Shown: positions 16,490 to 25,772, numbered from the stretch's first letter. The stretch: 64,000 nt of DNA from Scybalousia_A sp963540815 (GCA_963540815.1 CAUTQY010000007.1:10392-74391), one strand, 5' to 3'. The notes: generated from the letters alone by a model not told the origin. Numbers and translations: made by a program.

Positions 16490-18922
16490 TTATTTGAGAA
16501 GTTTAAGTATTTCCTCCTGAGAAGAAATCTTATAGCCTTGTGACAGATATATAATGTCTTGTTTTTCTATCAAGGTTAGTATGGGATAATTGTTTAAGAA
16601 GTCTAATTTTGTAGTCTCTATTATCTGTTTTTCTACCTGCTTGTTTTCATCCAAAATTACTATTGTATTTTTGGGCAAGGATGGAAAAACAGAAGTGGAA
16701 AAATCCTTGTTTAGCAAACTTTTATCCAAAATCAAAACAAGAAAAACATCTTCTTTTTTGTCAAAGTCCGACTTTGATTTGGATATGTCTACCAAAAGAT
16801 GTCTTGACGGCTCTTTGTAAGGGTCTATTACGGCAAGAATTATTGCTCGTTTTTCCTGTTGAATGCTCTGCAAATTGCAAACAGACATATTATTTTGCAA
16901 AGTATGTGTTATAATTTTCTTTTGCTTTGGCAAAGCTATTTGTCCGTAGTTTGCAATATCTTCTTTAATCTCCGGTATTGTTACGGTTATATATGTTGTG
17001 TCTTTTTCGTTCAGGGTAAAATATGTTTCTTTTACCCGTACCTTTCCCGTAGAGTTTCTATTTCCTACAATCATACGATATTCTCCCGTAGGTAATTGTA
17101 GTCTTTCGGGAAAAGAGATAAATTTTGGGTCGTATTCATAATCCAAAGTAACAAACTCATTGTTTAAAAGTCTCTGAATGGTAAATTGAGAATAGTACTC
17201 CGGTTTTATCTTGTTTGATTTGTCATTATTCACCACAAGAGTACAATTGTTTGTTTCATTTTCTTTTTGTTCAAAAGCGTACTGCCAAGCGGAATTTTTA
17301 TCATTTCTCCATTGAGCCCTGCCCGTTGCCCATTCGTAACGCGACTCTATATTGAAACTCCTGCATATTGCAACAAAAAGAATTTCACGCGATTTTTTGT
17401 CGGAGGTTTTTGCCTTTAAAACACCCTCCGGAGAAATAGGTACATTATAATAATTGTCCTTATCATTAAGTTTTATGTTATTTTCTATCCATTTGGCAAC
17501 TTGACTTCCTTTTTGGAAAGGGGTTTTAAAATACTTGTTTATAAAACTTCTCCACTTTGTAATTTTTTCCAAAGCAATACGCGGATTAATAATATATTCG
17601 GAGGTCTCGTTTTCTTTTATCTGTTGTAAATGGTCTATGATGATATTTGCTTGAAGGTCGCGTAAATCTTTTTCGTACACAAGTTGAAGTATTCTTCTGT
17701 TGATAGGGTGTTTGTAATTCAACACTTTTTGTATTTGTTCATAATTTCCCCATGATTTTTTTATCAATTCATCTTCCGTTTTTGGAAATGTTGCAATGTA
17801 AGCATTGCGAAGCGAATCCTCATAAATCAATCTTTTGTTGTTTTCTTTGATTTCTTTTTCGGAAAGTGTTTGTATGGGCAATTCTTTTGGCGGACTTATA
17901 AGAAAAACATTGTCTTTGAGTTCCTTCTCCTTTAAGCGTACGGTTATATTAGTATCGTTGGCAAAGGCTTGTTTTTGAGCAAATAGTTTGTCTGTTTTTA
18001 CCCATATCATCAAATCTCCGTAACCCGTAGTCAAAACAACTTCTCCCTCTTCGTTCGTAATCATTTTTGCAAGAGGATAATATTCCGCATAATTATAAAG
18101 CCCGAAACTTACCTCCGCTCCGTGAATGGGTTTGTCGCTTTTGTTGTAAACCTTTACTTTAAGTTGTTTGGTTGGCGCATAATTGCCAAGTAAATTGATT
18201 TTGGAGTATTTTTCGGCTTCAAAGTTTTTTTCTTCCTTGCCGTTGTATTTGCCAAAAACGGTAGTATGTACCATCATTGCCCTTTTTGACGGTGCTTGAA
18301 ACCAAGCAATATTCAATTTTGCCTCCGGCTCGCACGCACCCAAAAAGTACCATTTGCCGTCTATAAAAACCTCTACCCAAGCGTGATTATCATCCGTATG
18401 CGCCCAACGAGGAGTATAACACTGACGGGCAGGAATGCCCACACTTCTCAGAGCCGTAACGGCAAAAGTACTCTCTTCGCCGCACCGTCCCCAAGAGGTT
18501 TTCATTGTTGCCAAAGGTGAAGAAGTTCTGCCGTCCGAAGCCTTATAATTTACTTTTTCATGACACCAATGATTGACTTCCAAAGCAGCATCATACATAC
18601 TTAAATCCTTAACCCTGTCTTTTAACTCATTGAACATGTATAACCTTGCCGTATCAAGATTTTCATTATTAACTCTATATACCAAAACAAAGTGCTTAAA
18701 AATATCCTCCGGTATATTCTTGCACCAAGCAAAAGTGTTTTTTGCCTCTATGGTTGAGCGAACTTGTTTGATAAAGAAGGTGCTATCATAATCCAAGCGG
18801 TCGTTTAAAGGCATGTACTCATAGAGAAAATTAAGATATTCCTTTTCCTTCTCGGTATAGTCTTGTGCATTCGTAATATTCACACACAACAAAGACAACA
18901 AAACGGCAAATAATTTTTTCAT
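16490..18922 (-). CDS. Secreted transglutaminase-like protein
   Basis: 810 residues from the ATG at 18922 (MKKLFAVLLSLLCVNITNAQ, a signal peptide). The transglutaminase-like core sits around residues 130-210: SWGRCGEESTFAVTALRSVGIPARQ holds the catalytic Cys and NHAWVEVFIDGKWYFLGACEPE the His. The third residue of the triad, normally Asp after a Leu, falls at the ACEPE segment, as in the Bacteroidota branch of the family. The rest is a large mixed region with a carboxypeptidase-regulatory-like beta domain (VYNKSDKPIHGAEVSFGLY) and no recognised catalytic motif. It probably acts in the periplasm on proteins or peptides. The outer-membrane protein gene follows after 65 bases. Confidence 0.8.
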   Translation of the reverse strand: MKKLFAVLLSLLCVNITNAQDYTEKEKEYLNFLYEYMPLNDRLDYDSTFFIKQVRSTIEAKNTFAWCKNIPEDIFKHFVLVYRVNNENLDTARLYMFNELKDRVKDLSMYDAALEVNHWCHEKVNYKASDGRTSSPLATMKTSWGRCGEESTFAVTALRSVGIPARQCYTPRWAHTDDNHAWVEVFIDGKWYFLGACEPEAKLNIAWFQAPSKRAMMVHTTVFGKYNGKEEKNFEAEKYSKINLLGNYAPTKQLKVKVYNKSDKPIHGAEVSFGLYNYAEYYPLAKMITNEEGEVVLTTGYGDLMIWVKTDKLFAQKQAFANDTNITVRLKEKELKDNVFLISPPKELPIQTLSEKEIKENNKRLIYEDSLRNAYIATFPKTEDELIKKSWGNYEQIQKVLNYKHPINRRILQLVYEKDLRDLQANIIIDHLQQIKENETSEYIINPRIALEKITKWRSFINKYFKTPFQKGSQVAKWIENNIKLNDKDNYYNVPISPEGVLKAKTSDKKSREILFVAICRSFNIESRYEWATGRAQWRNDKNSAWQYAFEQKENETNNCTLVVNNDKSNKIKPEYYSQFTIQRLLNNEFVTLDYEYDPKFISFPERLQLPTGEYRMIVGNRNSTGKVRVKETYFTLNEKDTTYITVTIPEIKEDIANYGQIALPKQKKIITHTLQNNMSVCNLQSIQQEKRAIILAVIDPYKEPSRHLLVDISKSKSDFDKKEDVFLVLILDKSLLNKDFSTSVFPSLPKNTIVILDENKQVEKQIIETTKLDFLNNYPILTLIEKQDIIYLSQGYKISSQEEILKLLK

Positions 18923-18944
18923 AAAAAAACACACTATTATTTTG

Positions 18945-18952
18945 CAAAAGTA
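18945..18952 (-). promoter_or_regulatory. -7 promoter box for the transglutaminase-like gene
   Basis: TACTTTTG on the minus strand, 22 bases before the ATG at 18922. No clear -33 box. Confidence 0.55.
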
Positions 18953-19043
18953 ATAAAAAATAGGGTTCATAGGATAATAATTACTCTTTTTACGTATAAA
19001 ATAATTTGAAAAACAAATATTTTATATTTTGATATAAAGTTTA

Positions 19044-19051
19044 TATCTTTG
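19044..19051 (+). promoter_or_regulatory. -7 promoter box for the S9 peptidase gene
   Basis: TATCTTTG matches TAnnTTTG and lies 35 bases before the ATG at 19087. The nearest TTTG is too close to serve as -33. Confidence 0.55.
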
Positions 19052-19086
19052 CAAAACAAGAAAACAATAATTTAATTTCAACAATA

Positions 19087-21234
19087 ATGAAAAAAATATT
19101 CCTATGTTTTGGTTTGATGGCTCTTGTTTTTGCCTCTTGCCAGCAAAAAACCAAAGATAAAGACCTAATAGAAAAACCGCAAATGGAAGTAAAAGACGGA
19201 AAGCTAACGCCTGAGGTACTTTGGGCTTTCGGACGGATAGGAGAGGTTAGCGTATCGCCGGACGGAGAAAAAATACTGTATACCGTTACCTATTATTCCG
19301 TAGAAAAAAACAGAGGTAATGCCGAAATTTATATAATGGATAAAGATGGCAAAAATGTTAAGCAATTGACACAAACAAATAATTCCGAGTTTAATGTTGT
19401 TTTCAACCCAAAGGGAGACAAGATTGGCTTTATTTATGCCGATAACGGTGAGGTAAATATTTGGCAAATGAATCTTGATGGTTCCGGACGCGAAAAAATA
19501 TCCGATTTTACCGAAGGTGATTTGGAAGGTTTTGCTTATTCTCCCGATGGAAAAAAAATTATGTACGTTAGAGCCTTGCCCAAGAAAGACAAATACGCCT
19601 ACCTTAAAGAAGGTTTGGATAAAACTACCGGTAGGGTAAATGACGACCTTATGTATAGACATTGGGATAACTGGGTAGATAATGTTCCGCAACCTTTTGT
19701 TGCCGAATTTGACGGCAAACAAATAGGAAAGGCTACCAATCTTTTGGAAGGAACGGAGTTTGAATCTCCTATGCGACCTTGGGGTGGTATGGAACAACTT
19801 GCTTTTTCTCCGGATAGCAAAAAAATAGCATATACTTGCAGAAAAAAGACAGGCAAAGAATATGCTTATTCTACCAATTCGGATATTTATTTGTATGATA
19901 TTGAAACAAAAAATCTTGTCAATCTTTCCAAAGATATGATGGGATACGACCAAAATCCCGTTTTTTCTTCCGACGGTAAATATCTGGCATGGGAAAGTAT
20001 GGAGAGAGACGGTTATGAGGCGGATAAGATTCGTCTAATGTTGTGCGAACTATCTAACGGCAAAGTTACCTATATGACCGAAAACTTTGACCAAAATGCC
20101 AATGGTATTCGTTTTAGTGAAGATAACAAATACGTGTACTTTATTTCGGACTATCATGGCAGAGACAATATTTATAAAATGGATATCAAAAACAAATCCA
20201 TCAAACAAATAACAAAGGAAAGCGCAGATTATACCTCGGTTATTCCGACAAAAAACGGTTTGATTGCAACTCAAATGTCCATGCTTCACCCCGTGGAAAT
20301 ATGGTCTGTTGATGAAAAAGAGGGCAAAGAACAAAAAATTTCCACGACCAACGATGACCTTATGGCAAAAATAAGATGGGGAAAAGTGGAAGAAAGAAAA
20401 TTAAAGGCCACTGACGGCAAAGACCTTTATACTTGGGTTATTTATCCTCCCGATTTTGATTCTACAAAAAAATATCCTACACTACTTTATTGTGAAGGAG
20501 GACCTCAAACAACGGTTTCTCAGTTTTGGTCATACAGATGGAATTTTTCCATAATGGCTTCTCATGGCTACATTGTCGTTGCTCCCAACAGAAGAGGTTT
20601 GCCCGGTTTCGGACACGAGTGGAACGAGGCTATTTCGGGTGATTACGGCGGTCAATGTATGAAAGATTATTTAACCGCAATAGACGAAATAAGCAAAGAA
20701 CCGTATGTGGACAAGGAGCATAGAGGAGCTGTCGGTGCAAGTTTTGGAGGTTTTTCGGTTTATTGGCTGGCCGGGCATCACGACAATAGATTTAAGGCTT
20801 TTATAGCACACAACGGTATGTTTAACCTTGACCAACAATATTTGGAGACCGAGGAAATGTGGTTTGTAAATTGGGATTTGGGCGGACCTTATTGGAGCAA
20901 GGACCCTAAGGTTAAAAAATCCTACGCGAATTCTCCTCACTTATTTGTAGACAAGTGGAATACTCCTTTGTTGGTAATACATTCGGAATTTGATTTTCGT
21001 ATTGTTGCCTCACAGGGAATGGCTGCCTATAATGCTGCCGTTAATTTGGATATTCCTGCTCGTTATCTCTATTTTCCGGATGAAACACATTGGGTGCTTA
21101 AACCTCAAAATGGAATACTTTGGCAAAGAAATTTCTTTGATTGGTTGGATAGGTGGCTGAAACCTAATAGCCCGTCTGCAAAACGAATGTCGGATAAAGA
21201 AAAAGATTTTGCGGAAAAAATGAATAACAGATAA
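19087..21234 (+). CDS. S9 family prolyl-oligopeptidase-type peptidase, lipoprotein
   Basis: 715 residues. The signal peptide ends in a lipobox (LVFASC, Cys at about 18), so it is probably lipid-anchored. Residues 30-400 form a beta-propeller with WD40-like/TolB-type repeats (SPDGEKI, NPKGDKIGF, SPDGKKIMY, SPDSKKIAY, SSDGKYLAW). The C-terminal alpha/beta-hydrolase domain has Ser552 in GASFGGFS, Asp636 in HSEFDFR and His668 in DETHW. It removes peptides, likely dipeptides, from the N-terminus of oligopeptides, fitting an amino-acid-fermenting lifestyle. The DUF3127 gene follows after 20 bases. Confidence 0.92.
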   Translation: MKKIFLCFGLMALVFASCQQKTKDKDLIEKPQMEVKDGKLTPEVLWAFGRIGEVSVSPDGEKILYTVTYYSVEKNRGNAEIYIMDKDGKNVKQLTQTNNSEFNVVFNPKGDKIGFIYADNGEVNIWQMNLDGSGREKISDFTEGDLEGFAYSPDGKKIMYVRALPKKDKYAYLKEGLDKTTGRVNDDLMYRHWDNWVDNVPQPFVAEFDGKQIGKATNLLEGTEFESPMRPWGGMEQLAFSPDSKKIAYTCRKKTGKEYAYSTNSDIYLYDIETKNLVNLSKDMMGYDQNPVFSSDGKYLAWESMERDGYEADKIRLMLCELSNGKVTYMTENFDQNANGIRFSEDNKYVYFISDYHGRDNIYKMDIKNKSIKQITKESADYTSVIPTKNGLIATQMSMLHPVEIWSVDEKEGKEQKISTTNDDLMAKIRWGKVEERKLKATDGKDLYTWVIYPPDFDSTKKYPTLLYCEGGPQTTVSQFWSYRWNFSIMASHGYIVVAPNRRGLPGFGHEWNEAISGDYGGQCMKDYLTAIDEISKEPYVDKEHRGAVGASFGGFSVYWLAGHHDNRFKAFIAHNGMFNLDQQYLETEEMWFVNWDLGGPYWSKDPKVKKSYANSPHLFVDKWNTPLLVIHSEFDFRIVASQGMAAYNAAVNLDIPARYLYFPDETHWVLKPQNGILWQRNFFDWLDRWLKPNSPSAKRMSDKEKDFAEKMNNR

Positions 21235-21254
21235 TAAAAAAATATATATGTAAA

Positions 21255-21734
21255 ATGGAAATTATAGGAAAATTAAGACAATTATTGCCGGAACAGAGAG
21301 GAGAATCTGCAAGAGGTCCTTGGGTAAGAGGTGGTTTTGTAATAGATTTGTTGGATAGTCAATACCCAAGAAGCATAGCCTTTTCAACTTGGGGAGAAGA
21401 TATGCTTTCTCAACTAAAATCTTTGAGAATAGGAGATACCATACAAGTAATCTTTGAAATAGAATCTCGTCCTTGGCAAGACAGATGGTTTACCGAATGC
21501 AGGTGTAGGAGCATAGGCGCCTTTGTCTCTGCCAATAATCAAGGTGGAGGCAATCCGTATAATCAACCTGTGCAAAACAATACTACTGCTCAACCAACTT
21601 ATCAACAACCTAATGCTAATGTTAATGATGTTGCTCAGACTCAGCCAAACACTCCCGTAAATACCGAACAGACGGGCGGTGGAAATATAGAAACGGATTC
21701 TATGGACGGGGCAGACGACGATTTGCCATTCTAA
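21255..21734 (+). CDS. DUF3127 protein (OB-fold-like)
   Basis: 159 residues. The first 90 or so residues (MEIIGKLRQLLPEQRGES...RGGFVIDL...SIAFSTWG...GDTIQVIFEIESRPW...WFTECRC) fit DUF3127, a small Bacteroidota family related to single-strand-binding folds. The tail (residues 95-159) is low-complexity Asn/Gln/Thr and ends in acidic DGADDDLPF, closely resembling the SSB C-terminal tip (DDDIPF) that recruits DNA-repair partners. That tip suggests a single-stranded-DNA role; the function has not been shown. A terminator follows. Confidence 0.82.
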   Translation: MEIIGKLRQLLPEQRGESARGPWVRGGFVIDLLDSQYPRSIAFSTWGEDMLSQLKSLRIGDTIQVIFEIESRPWQDRWFTECRCRSIGAFVSANNQGGGNPYNQPVQNNTTAQPTYQQPNANVNDVAQTQPNTPVNTEQTGGGNIETDSMDGADDDLPF

Positions 21735-21787
21735 TACGAAGCGTACTCACAAGTACAGATACTTTTATTTTTCATTTTTATTTATTT

Positions 21788-21825
21788 CAAAAGAGGGTAG
21801 CTTGTTTTTGCCCTCTTTTGTTTTT
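21788..21825 (+). terminator. Rho-independent terminator after the DUF3127 gene
   Basis: Stem CAAAAGAGGG (21788-21797) with CCCTCTTTTG (21811-21820), then five T. Confidence 0.9.
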
Positions 21826-21865
21826 GTATAAAGCACATACTCTCGTTGTTACATTATCTTGAGTA

Positions 21866-21911
21866 TGACATAGTTAGGAAAATACTTATTTTTGAGTATT
21901 AGACTATGTCA
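21866..21911. promoter_or_regulatory. Long two-part hairpin upstream of the ABC exporter
   Basis: Outer arms TGACATAGT (21866-21874) and ACTATGTCA (21903-21911) pair perfectly. Inner arms AATACT (21881-21886) and AGTATT (21895-21900) also pair, with an 8-base loop TATTTTTG. No T-run follows. It lies 39 bases before the exporter ATG and after the terminator of the previous unit, so an operator or leader RNA structure for the exporter is likely. No riboswitch class was recognised. Confidence 0.65.
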
Positions 21912-21950
21912 AATTTCTTATGAACTTTGTAAAAAATTTATAGTTATAAT

Positions 21951-23705
21951 ATGATAAAAACATTCAAACGTTTGGGAACTTACATGGGGGGGCGCAAGCT
22001 TCTGTTGCCTTTCTCCGTTGTGTTATCGGCAATTAACGGTTTGTTGTCTCTTGTTCCTTTTATTTTTTTGTGGCTTGTAGTACGTACTTTGCTTTCTGCG
22101 GAAGGTAATCTTGCCGATACGCCCCTATGGGATTACGCCATTGCAGCATTTGTAGTATCCGTTGCCAATGTATTAATATATTTTGTTGCTCTAATGCTTT
22201 CGCATCTCTGTGCGTTTCGTATAGAGACAAATATGCGACGCTCGGCAATGGAACGACTTATGCGTGTGCCCTTAGGTTTTTTTGACAAACAAAATACGGG
22301 TCGTATGCGCAAAATAATAGACGAAGATTCCAGTCAGACCCATATTTTTGTGGCACACATGCTTCCCGATTTAGCCGGTAGTATTGTTGCACCTCTTGGC
22401 ATCATTATTCTTTTGTTTGTGGTAGATTTGCCTTTGGGTATTGCTTCCTTTATACCTGTTTTGTGCGCTTTCTGTGTTATGGGTTATATGATGAATCCCA
22501 AACACAACCGGTTTCAAAAAGCGTACCTTGATGCTCAAGAGAAAATGAGTGCCGAAGCTGTGGAGTATGTACGCGGCATGCCTGTTGTTAAAGTCTTTCA
22601 ACAAACAGTGTTTTCATTTAAACGTTTTTACAACAGTATCATGAGTTATAGAGACCTTGTTATCAGATATACTCTTAGGTGGCAAAATCCTATGTCTGTC
22701 TATACTGTCGTAATCAATGCCTTTGCTTTTTTTATAGTACCTACGGGTATCATTCTAATAGGACATGGCAAGGAGCCTTCCATTATTATTTCCGATATGA
22801 TTCTTTACGTATTGATTGCCCCGGTTATCTCCGTCAATGTAATGAAGATCATGCAACTCAGTCAAAACTTGTTTTTAGCAAATGAAGCGGTTGAAAGATT
22901 GGAAAAACTTACCTGTGTGTCACCGCTTCCCGATAGCCCAAAACCTCAAAAGGTTTCATCCTTTGACATTTGTTTTAATGATGTGTCGTTTGGATACGAA
23001 GGAGCGGAAAAAGACGCCATAAGTCATATCAACCTTACAATTCCCGAAGGCAAAACCGTAGCACTTGTAGGAGCGTCAGGTAGTGGCAAGACTACTATCG
23101 CAAGACTTATTCCTCGTTTTTGGGATGTACGCGAAGGTTCTTTAAGTATAGGAGGTATGGACGTTAGAGATATTGACAAAGCGGAACTTATGCGTAGCGT
23201 ATCGTTTGTTTTTCAAAATACCAGACTATTCAAAACCTCAATTTTGGAAAATATCCGTTACGGCAGTCCCAACTCTACTATGGAGCAAATAAACCGTGCC
23301 GTTGATTTATCACAAAGTCGTGAAGTTATAGAAAGACTGCCGCAAGGTTTGAACACCGTTATAGGTGCACAGGGTACTTACCTTTCCGGAGGAGAACAAC
23401 AACGTATTGTACTTGCCCGTGCCATTCTAAAAGATGCTCCCATTGTATTATTGGACGAGGCAACCGCCTTTGCCGACCCCGAAAACGAACATCTTATTCG
23501 TAACGCCTTTGCTCAACTTACTCTTGGCAAAACCGTACTTATGATAGCACACAGACTTACCACAGTGCAACAAGCCGACAATATCGTTGTTTTGCAAGAG
23601 GGAAAAATAGCCGAGCAGGGTACACACGAACAACTAATGAAAAAACAAACGCTATACCATAACATGTGGAATGAATATCAAAAAGCGGTAGCGTGGAAAA
23701 TATAA
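21951..23705 (+). CDS. ABC exporter half-transporter (membrane domain plus ATPase), first of a pair
   Basis: 584 residues. Residues 1-320 are a six-helix exporter membrane domain (with LMRVPLGFFDKQNTGRM coupling region); the ATPase has Walker A GASGSGKTT (about 378-386), signature LSGGEQQR and Walker B IVLLDEAT. In the Walker B region the D-loop reads FADPENE rather than SLDxxxE. With the next gene, which starts after 22 bases, it probably forms a heterodimer of the IrtAB/YbtPQ type. Such pairs move siderophores, lipids or peptides; the cargo here is unknown. Seven G in a row lie at codons 12-14 (21986-21992). Confidence 0.87.
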   Translation: MIKTFKRLGTYMGGRKLLLPFSVVLSAINGLLSLVPFIFLWLVVRTLLSAEGNLADTPLWDYAIAAFVVSVANVLIYFVALMLSHLCAFRIETNMRRSAMERLMRVPLGFFDKQNTGRMRKIIDEDSSQTHIFVAHMLPDLAGSIVAPLGIIILLFVVDLPLGIASFIPVLCAFCVMGYMMNPKHNRFQKAYLDAQEKMSAEAVEYVRGMPVVKVFQQTVFSFKRFYNSIMSYRDLVIRYTLRWQNPMSVYTVVINAFAFFIVPTGIILIGHGKEPSIIISDMILYVLIAPVISVNVMKIMQLSQNLFLANEAVERLEKLTCVSPLPDSPKPQKVSSFDICFNDVSFGYEGAEKDAISHINLTIPEGKTVALVGASGSGKTTIARLIPRFWDVREGSLSIGGMDVRDIDKAELMRSVSFVFQNTRLFKTSILENIRYGSPNSTMEQINRAVDLSQSREVIERLPQGLNTVIGAQGTYLSGGEQQRIVLARAILKDAPIVLLDEATAFADPENEHLIRNAFAQLTLGKTVLMIAHRLTTVQQADNIVVLQEGKIAEQGTHEQLMKKQTLYHNMWNEYQKAVAWKI

Positions 23706-23727
23706 TCATAAAAACAGACGTACAACA

Positions 23728-25455
23728 ATGATAAAATATTTGAAAAAACGTTTTGCTCTCTCGGAAAAAGGGGCAAAAGATTTGCAAAAAGGTATTGCTT
23801 TTTCTACGCTATTAAATCTTGCGTTAATGCTACCTCCTACATATTTGTTTCTCTTCCTTGTTGAATACATAGACACACAAGCGGGCATGGAACGACACAC
23901 TTTGTTGTTTTACATACTCTTGGCTTTGGGCTTGGCTATTATTATGTTTGTTGTCAGTCGTTTTCAATACAACAGTACCTTCACTACCATTTATTTGGAA
24001 AGTGCTCAACGCCGCATTAGCGTGGCCGAAAAATTACGACAACTTCCGTTGGCATTTTTTGGTAAGCGCAACCTTTCCGACCTTACTTCAACGGTAATGG
24101 AGGATTGTACCGCTTTGGAAGAAACTTTTTCGCACGCCGTGCCGCAGTTATTTGCCTCAACATTCAGTGTAACTATTATTGCCATTGGAATGTTTTCTTA
24201 CAATTTGGCTTTGTCCGTTGCTCTTTTCTGGGTAGTGCCGCTTGCTATTATTATAATGTTGTTATCCGGACATTTACGCTCCAAATCTTTTCGCAGTCAC
24301 TACAAGATTAAACGCGAGGTAACCGAGCAAATTCAAGAAGGTCTGGAATGTGTGCAAGAAATCAAGTCATACAGCGGAGAACAATCGTATTGTCGTAGCT
24401 TTGACGAACGTCTCAAGGTTTATGAAAAAGAAATTGTTAGCGGAGAGTTAATATCAGGCGTTTTTCTAAATCTTTCTTCAATGGTACTGAAATTGGGTAT
24501 GCCTACGGTCATACTTGTAGGAGCGTGGTTGTTGCACAAGGGAGAGGTATCAATATTTACCTATTTGGCTTTTCTTATAGTCTCGGCTATGGTTTATAAT
24601 CCCATACTTGAGGTATGCAATCATCTTGCCATACTTTCTTTTCTAGACGTTAGAGTCAACCGTATGAAACAAATAGAAAGCATGCCTATACAAAAAGGAA
24701 ACACAAACACGGAATTGAAAAATTACGACATAGAATTTCGTAACGTAAGTTTTGCCTACGAAACCCAAAAACAAGTTCTGCATAACGTTACTTTTACGGC
24801 CAAACAGGGAGAGGTTACCGCCCTTGTAGGTCCTTCGGGCGGAGGTAAGAGTACCACTGCACGCTTGGCAGCACGCTTTTGGGATATAGACGGCGGTCAA
24901 ATACTTTTGGGAGGAAATGACATATCAAAGATAGAACCCGAAAGTCTGCTTAAGAATTATTCTATTGTTTTTCAAAACGTGCTTCTTTTCAACGCTTCCA
25001 TTGCCGACAATATTCGTATTGGCAAGCAGGACGCTAGCGACGAAGAAATTAGACATGTAGCACAATTGGCACAGTGTGAAGATTTTATTTCTCGCATGCC
25101 ACAAGGGTACGATACTATTATAGGAGAAAACGGCGAAACTCTTTCGGGAGGTGAAAGGCAGCGCATATCAATAGCACGTGCCTTATTGAAAAACGCTCCT
25201 ATAATACTTTTGGACGAGGCCACTGCAAGTCTTGATGCCGAAAATGAAACCAAAATACAAGCAGGTATTTCGGAGTTGGTACGTAACAAAACCGTAATAA
25301 TAATAGCTCATCGTATGCGAACCGTTCGCAATGCAAACCATATTGTAGTACTTAACGGAGGCACCGTTAGTGAGCAAGGCTCACCCGACGAGTTAATAAA
25401 AAGAAACGGCGAATTTGCCCGTATGATAAAACTTCAACAAGAGGATAACATTTAA
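23728..25455 (+). CDS. ABC exporter half-transporter, second of a pair
   Basis: 575 residues. Six-helix exporter membrane domain (LRQLPLAFFGKRNLSDL is the coupling helix region) followed by an ATPase with Walker A GPSGGGKST, signature LSGGERQR and Walker B IILLDEATASLDAENE, all canonical. The first half-transporter deviates in the D-loop (FADPENE), so this subunit may carry the fully canonical set in a heterodimer. Transcription ends at the terminator at 25467. Cargo unknown. Confidence 0.88.
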   Translation: MIKYLKKRFALSEKGAKDLQKGIAFSTLLNLALMLPPTYLFLFLVEYIDTQAGMERHTLLFYILLALGLAIIMFVVSRFQYNSTFTTIYLESAQRRISVAEKLRQLPLAFFGKRNLSDLTSTVMEDCTALEETFSHAVPQLFASTFSVTIIAIGMFSYNLALSVALFWVVPLAIIIMLLSGHLRSKSFRSHYKIKREVTEQIQEGLECVQEIKSYSGEQSYCRSFDERLKVYEKEIVSGELISGVFLNLSSMVLKLGMPTVILVGAWLLHKGEVSIFTYLAFLIVSAMVYNPILEVCNHLAILSFLDVRVNRMKQIESMPIQKGNTNTELKNYDIEFRNVSFAYETQKQVLHNVTFTAKQGEVTALVGPSGGGKSTTARLAARFWDIDGGQILLGGNDISKIEPESLLKNYSIVFQNVLLFNASIADNIRIGKQDASDEEIRHVAQLAQCEDFISRMPQGYDTIIGENGETLSGGERQRISIARALLKNAPIILLDEATASLDAENETKIQAGISELVRNKTVIIIAHRMRTVRNANHIVVLNGGTVSEQGSPDELIKRNGEFARMIKLQQEDNI

Positions 25456-25466
25456 TAGCCATATAC

Positions 25467-25511
25467 AAAAAAAGCAGTAATTGACATTCTTGTTATTACT
25501 GCTTTTTTTTT
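25467..25511 (+). terminator. Rho-independent terminator after the ABC exporter pair
   Basis: Stem AAAAAAAGCAGTAAT (25467-25481) with ATTACTGCTTTTTTT (25495-25509), 13-base loop, in a run of nine T. The right half of this terminator is part of the tandem duplication that follows. Confidence 0.92.
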
Positions 25512-25691
25512 GTGGATTGCTTCGCTATCGCTAGCAATGAAGCGTGGCCTACTGCCAAAGACAGACAAGGTGTCATTGCAAACCTTCCTTCTTGTTATTA
25601 CTGCTTTTTTTTGTGGATTGCTTCGCTATCGCTAGCAATGAAGCGTGGCCTACTGCCAAAGACAGACAAGGTGTCATTGCAAACCTTCCTT
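25489..25691. repeat. Tandem duplication, 102 and 101 bp
   Basis: Copy 1 (25489-25590) and copy 2 (25591-25691) are identical apart from one T in a T-run (nine versus eight). The unit holds the right half of the exporter terminator, GGATTGCTTCGCtatcGC, and GTCATTGCAAAC. So it is a fresh duplication of terminator half plus repeat unit. Frames crossing it are not genes. Confidence 0.93.
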
Positions 25692-25720
25692 TTTTTTCGT
25701 CCTTACATGTCCTCCCCGTC

Positions 25721-25772
25721 CGTCATTGCGAGCGCAAGCGAAGCAATCCGTAAAAAATACGTCATTGCGAGC
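25721..25772. repeat. CGTCATTGCGAG palindromic repeat units
   Basis: A full palindromic unit at 25721-25750 (CGTCATTGCGAGC... to ...GAAGCAATCCG) and a half unit at 25761-25772. Same family as in the gap 13757-14595. Confidence 0.85.

Noticed and set aside
19204..19953. 249-codon minus-strand frame
   Set aside because: Antisense to the beta-propeller of the S9 peptidase, which has full family support.
25489..25691. CRISPR-like repeat
   Set aside because: Only two near-identical copies directly end to end with no spacers; a plain tandem duplication.
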